Assembly: GCA_006384855.1 (NCBI GenBank)
Contig: VCJN01000464.1
Coordinates: forward strand, 1 to 64,000
Origin: Tetraselmis striata
Lineage: Eukaryota; Chlorophyta; Chlorodendrophyceae; Chlorodendrales; Chlorodendraceae
Reading direction: 5' to 3'
DNA length: 64,000 nucleotides
Position 1 is the first letter of the stretch; every line of letters begins with the position of its first letter. The notes beneath the pieces are model-generated. The model had not been told where the DNA came from, ran no database searches, and worked only from the letters and a program-made list of their open reading frames with translations. Position numbers and translations under genes: made by a program. Positions 59,722-64,000 of the stretch are shown here, one piece after another.

Positions 59722-61039
59722 CCCCTACCTCTTGGGTTGAGCGGAGGAAAAGGAGAGCCGCGTCCGAAATCACTTGGAATACGTGAGAATTGATACCGGT
59801 TGCAATACGGTTTTATCACGGATTTTTAGGCGTCCGTCCGTCCTCCGTCCTCCGTCCTCGTGTGCTGCGTCTTCGTGAATGAACCGTCATACGTTCGATC
59901 TGTGCTCGTTTGATTTCTAGGCACTCCTACCACAGTCCGTAAAAATCCTGCGACTAAGACGAATCTATCGTGAATTATACCGGAAACATACTGCAAAAAT
60001 CACGAATGTCCTCCGTCCGTCCTGTCACATACGCGCTTCGCGTATGAACCGTCATACGTTCGGTTTTCGGTCGTTTGATTTCACGGTACTGGTACATGTA
60101 CGGTAGATTCTGAATGGATGCGCGTGTATTCTAGCCCAGGCACGTCATATATTCGTCTAAAACGCCAAAATAACGCGGTACCGCAGCGCGTTTTTACTGC
60201 TGAATCAGCAAGCGAGACTATTCAGCGACTATTCCTTACCTATACGGTAGTCCAAGTATGGTGCTGTAAAAAGGGGTCGCCGCGGTGCGGGGGCAGTCCG
60301 CCGACCCGGGGCCCGGCGTCCGTCGACGGACGGGCGACGGTCGAACGACGGCGTCCGGCGTCCGGTGCCGGTACAGGCGGCGGGCGTGGCGATTCGCGCC
60401 GTGCCCGCCCCGTAGACCTGACGACCGGCCCGACCTGCGCGGCCTCGTGCGGGATGCGGGCCGCCTGTAGGCGGCTTGTACTGTATTGCTGATCTTGTAG
60501 TGCTGTTTTTTTTTTTTGGGGGGTAATACAACTTTTAGCGGTGGGTTGGGTACCGGCCTTTTTGTAATGCACACCAGTAGTCAGCGGCCCGCTTTTACGC
60601 GGCTTGCAGATTTAATCTGTTTTACAAAATAATACGTCTCTTTTGGTACATCCCTTGTCCGCTCGTTAGAGCGGTCGTCTCGTATGCGAGAGACCCGGGT
60701 TCGATTCCTGGCTGATGTATTTCGGCAATATCGGCCCGGCGTGTCCCGGGTTTACCCGGTTGATGCATTAGCCCTTCGGGGTTCGAATGGGGCAATGGTC
60801 TATGGGCTATGCCAGACCTACGACTGCAGTTGGCGCACGAGGTCAAGTGCTGGGGCGGCTTCGGCCGATGTCCCGGGGCGAACTTTACTTTACTTTACGT
60901 CTCTTTTCAAAAATAAATTACTGGCAAATCTAACGCTAAAAGCATTATTGACCGGAAACAACAGTATTACAAGATCAACACTGCAAGCCGGCTAAAAGCG
61001 GCCCGCATCCCGCACCAGGCTCAACCCAAGAGGTAGGGG
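59722..61039. repeat. 1.3-kb segment bounded by a 21-bp perfect inverted repeat
   Basis: CCCCTACCTCTTGGGTTGAG at 59,722 (21 bases with the next C) is exactly mirrored by GCTCAACCCAAGAGGTAGGG ending at 61,039. The interior has CGTCCGTCCTCCGT-type repeats (59,830-59,860, 60,008-60,024), a duplicated TGAACCGTCATACGTTCG (59,879 and 60,046), a GC-rich part (60,280-60,480) and a SINE. A non-autonomous DNA transposon is possible; no target-site duplication was confirmed. Confidence 0.55.
60655..60900 (+). mobile_element. tRNA-headed SINE with (TTTAC)n tail
   Basis: The head has D-arm-like CCGCTCGTTAGAGCGG, an anticodon-arm-like stem GTCTC...GAGAC, and a T-arm CCGGGTTCGATTCCTGG with a perfect Pol III B box (GGTTCGATTCC). 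The acceptor stem and D-arm spacing do not fit a functional tRNA. A body shared with 14,312-14,470 (opposite strand) and the tail ACTTTACTTTACTTTACG identify it as a SINE family. Confidence 0.7.
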
Positions 61040-61199
61040 CACCTCCACAAATCCCCGGCGCGAAGCGCCGCTTAGTATTAATAGCTTGTATTAAATTTTA
61101 TGGTGTATCATGTGTGTGTATACGATATCTATAGAAATATGCCGTACTACCAGTACGACCGCATGGGCTGCCTCCTTCGTCGCGCTTCATTTTCTCATT

Positions 61200-61315
61200 T
61201 ACTGCACACCGGTTCGCGCAGGGGTTGATTTCTGAAGACCGGGGGCGGGGCTCAAATCCGCGACGCTGAGTTGGAGTGCCAGTGCAAGGCATTTGCGCTA
61301 CGTGGCACGCTCTGT
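61200..61315 (-). mobile_element. possible second tRNA-derived SINE head
   Basis: On -, GTAGCGCAAATGCCTTGCAC resembles a Pol III A box with D-loop, and GCGGATTTGAGCC resembles a B box about 35 bases on. No tail was identified, so it is weakly supported. Confidence 0.35.
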
Positions 61316-61498
61316 GCGTATTTAGAATGCACGTGATCCCCCGAGCTCTCGCGGTGCCTACAGACCAATTAGCCCAACATAAAGCCCGAGAGCTGCAGTG
61401 ATGTTTATGCTCGACCTAAACGGTGTCCAAGGGGAAAGCCGTACACATGACCTACTATACGGACCGGGGCGCTGCACTTCTCGCACAACCAACCAGCC

Positions 61499-63027
61499 AT
61501 GCGAGCTGGCCCACTCACTGCCCCAAACATCTACCACAGACACTCCGTCGTGATGCATTACATCGGTAGGGGTATGCGTATGGCGGCGGCCAGCTTGGGC
61601 ATCTCGCCGCACGCCCTTCTGGCGCGCATTCGCAGTGAGAAGGCGAGTCAACGGCCAGACCAGGAAACGAGCGAGGCACAATTCCCCCACCAAACGGGTC
61701 CACCGCAGACCGGATCAGCGGCGTCTGCGGGGCGAGCACCGCCCCCGCTGTACAGGAGGCCGCTCGGGCGCAAGCGAACTCGCGACTTCATTGCGTATCA
61801 CTTGGGAGAGGATCCGAAGCGCGTGGCTGGAAGCCCCAGGGAGCCGGAGAGAGGCGGCCCCTCACGACACCAGACGGCCGGCCGTTCGCCGCGCTTGGCT
61901 CCTGTCGTTGCGCCCCGGCCCACCGACCAGCCCGCTCCCTCCACGGAGTCTCCGCCTCAGACCCCCACGCCTGCGGCTCAAGAGCGAGAGCCGGAGGGAG
62001 TCGCCACTCCACCAGGTGAGCTCTCGCGCCAGGTAGCTGCCATGTAATTGACAGCCGGATGTATAGACTGACGCGAATATGTTGTTTCGTGTGGCCCGAC
62101 CGACCAGCCGCAGCGAGAGACGACCCTGCAGGAGCTGGTGCAGCGACCCCCGCCCAGCAGGCTGGACCGCTGCCCGCTCCTTCATCGGCATCGGGGCCGG
62201 CACCGCAACACACGGCGGGCAGCCACCCGCCGGAGCCTCCTGCTCCCGGAAGTTTTCCTCTGGAGCTGGCGGTGTCGTGGACCGGCCCCTTGAAAACCAT
62301 GGTGCGCATCAGACTGGCGGAGGGCCTCAGAGCCCGCAGCTGCGACGCCACCTGGGGGAAATTTTTCTCTATCCATGGTGTGGACCTCGGAGTTTTCGTC
62401 CGCCTGATGGAGAGCATCGGTGCGATTCGGATGGCCGAGCTGGGCGGCAAAGAGCCAGGGGAGTTCAAGGTTAGATATGCCATCCTGGATTACAGTTCGT
62501 TAAAATCCTTCTGTGATTTTTTTGAGATATTCGCTGCCGGAGCAGCAAAGGACAAAAATGGTCGCTGGGTGGACAATCTTAGGCTGAACAAGAGCGGTGA
62601 TGTGCTAGGCTGTGTGCTGCCCCTTGTTTTCACACTGGTTGTGAGAGACTTTGGGGGTGGCCTCAGAACTACGAAGCTTGTGGTTAGCTATTGCATAGTC
62701 ACGGTCCCTCGGTCTTCACGGGGGAAGCAAGTGACTCTGGCTACAGATGCGCCGGTCAGTTGGGATGAGTGGCCTTTCCTGCCCCCTTTTGCTGGTGTCC
62801 TGCCACCCCATGATGCTGTTGCTGAGCTGGTGCTGCAGCACCTTGTGCATATTAATGCACAGCAGCAGCAACAGTCATTGCCACTTGGGGAAGATGAAAT
62901 GCACTACCTTCGGCTGGGCGCAGCTGTGGCAGAGGGTGCGCAGGACAAGCTAGCTGAGCTTGAGACCCAGCGCCAGCAGCTGCAAGGCGCGCCCCCTTTC
63001 TTCGCTGTTTTCTGCAATGTGTACTAA
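61499..63027 (+). CDS. unrecognised two-exon protein
   Basis: Exons 61499-62015 and 62108-63027 join in phase (donor CACCAG/GTGAGC, acceptor CGACCAG) to 478 aa. The start may be any of the Mets at 61499, 61553 or slightly later. The N-terminal part has MAAASLGISPHALLARIRSEK (helix-turn-helix-like) and KRTRDFIAYHLGEDPKRV. A Pro/Ala-rich linker spans the intron. The C-terminal ~230 aa look globular (WGKFFSIHGVDLGVFVRLMES, VRYAILDYSSLKSFCDFFEIF, GCVLPLVFTLVVRDFGG), then a Gln-rich helix. I know no family for it. It could be a mobile-element protein, because it lies in a repeat-rich area. More exons may follow, for example after an acceptor at 63,147. Confidence 0.5.
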
Positions 63028-64000
63028 ATGTATATGTAATATGTGCATGATGTGCATGTTTTGTTTTGTGTTATATGTATGATTCATATGCATAATGGGG
63101 CAAGGGGGTATATATATCTGAACATCCACTTATGTCTGCATTTGCAGGCGGTGGGCAGGCACTGCCTGTGGCGACAGCGGCGCAGGCTGCGGCGATGCGG
63201 GCTGCATCTCTGGCGGACCTGTGGGGGCAGGTCTACCCAGATCCAGCCCGATGCGCCTGCCAGCAGGATACACGGCAGCGGGCCTTGGCGAGGCAGCCTA
63301 GAAATGCATAGTATTCTGCAGCCAGCGCACACAATTGGGTTTTATGAAGTGTAATAAGGCCATTCCGACAAAGGGACCTGGTTGAGGTCAGTATTCTCCA
63401 TGGAAACGGAGGGGGGGGGTGTTTTGTGGATTGTGAAAGTTTTTATAATTAGTACTTTAAGCCGTATACAGCCTTCCAGCGCCCCCTGTGCATCTCCCGT
63501 CTGTCCTTATCCTGCGCCGCCGCCGCTACTGCCACCGTGCTCGCCCGCGTGCAAACCTAGCTACCTTCCAGCTACCTCCTACTGAACCTGGACAAGCAGC
63601 TGGCCAGGCAAGCACTGGAGCGCATGCGAGACAGGCACCCTTAACAGGGAGCGACAGCCCCGACGGCGTCAGCGTCAGCGTCAGCGTCAGCGTCGGCGCA
63701 TCAGCCGCCACCGCGGCTGCGCCTGCGGAGTCGGCCACTGGAGGCGCTTTGTACTATTGTATCGTTTGCCAATACCAGCCGTAGACATTGTAGCACCTGT
63801 AAAGGGCAGGGACAGGGGTGGGGCCCATGCACACTGGTGCATACCAGTGTCCTCAAATTTCACACAAGGCTGCTCTGTGCTACACCTTTTAACATTTTCA
63901 TGAACATCACCATCATTGTCTGGCTACTGCATTGCACACACAGATGCATCTTTATCATATTGTGGTCTCTCAATCTCCGCGCCACCGCCGCCGCGCTACC
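63028..64000. other. right edge: possible further exon and a GTCAGC hexanucleotide repeat
   Basis: TTTGCAG at 63,141-63,147 precedes an open GC-rich segment (ALPVATAAQAAAMRAASLADLWG) ending near 63,313, possibly an exon. A G tract lies near 63,411. GTCAGC is repeated about five times at 63,667-63,696. No recognised product. Confidence 0.35.

Noticed and set aside
60655..60728. Functional tRNA (Thr CGT-like anticodon loop)
   Set aside because: D-arm spacing and acceptor pairing do not fit a cloverleaf, and the sequence continues into a SINE body and tail.

Overview
This is eukaryotic nuclear DNA. Coding regions are split by many short GT-AG introns, there are long poly-C/poly-G tracts and a GT microsatellite, and there is debris of a tyrosine-recombinase retrotransposon, a LINE and tRNA-headed SINEs. 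The GC-rich, intron-dense style and a PAT/kangaroo-like element resemble a green alga, but that assignment is an inference and no marker gene proves it. All functional names come from motifs read by eye.

Layout. Block A (about 1-14,000) holds, on +, a CHK/aminoglycoside-phosphotransferase-like kinase and a 3'(2'),5'-bisphosphate nucleotidase (BPNT1 type). On - it holds a broken unknown gene and a large ARM-repeat gene. Next come a SINE and a dead PAT/Ngaro-like retrotransposon with split direct repeats (14,300-18,320), then a low-complexity stretch. Block B (19,930-24,120) has a second ARM gene and a fragment of another. A 5'-truncated LINE follows (24,264-25,730).

The region 27,453-44,202 is the most unusual part. 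Two ~700-bp direct repeats, each with a 107-bp foldback, flank about 15 kb. Inside are two divergent multi-exon genes. One (-, 15 exons, 1,571 aa modelled) ends in a beta-class DNA amino-methyltransferase-like domain whose catalytic motif IV reads DALF instead of D/N/S-P-P-Y/F/W. The other (+, 4 exons, 956 aa modelled) looks like a DDE-type transposase of the group I recall as DUF7869. Three introns of these two genes carry arrays of one and the same 24-bp repeat, all in the same orientation on the + strand. A decayed second transposase-like copy follows.

Block C (46,134-59,415) is a second copy of the A gene order. Its kinase and BPNT1 copies are pseudogenes and its ARM gene is a chimera: B-like at the 5' end, A-like at the 3' end. 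The right edge (59,700-64,000) holds an inverted-repeat-bounded segment containing a SINE, and an unrecognised two-exon gene.

How the parts relate: A, B and C are products of segmental duplication and unequal exchange. The 27-44 kb block is best read as a large, probably transposon-like unit carrying a transposase-like protein and a catalytically doubtful methyltransferase-like protein, with intronic repeat arrays as candidate protein-binding DNA.
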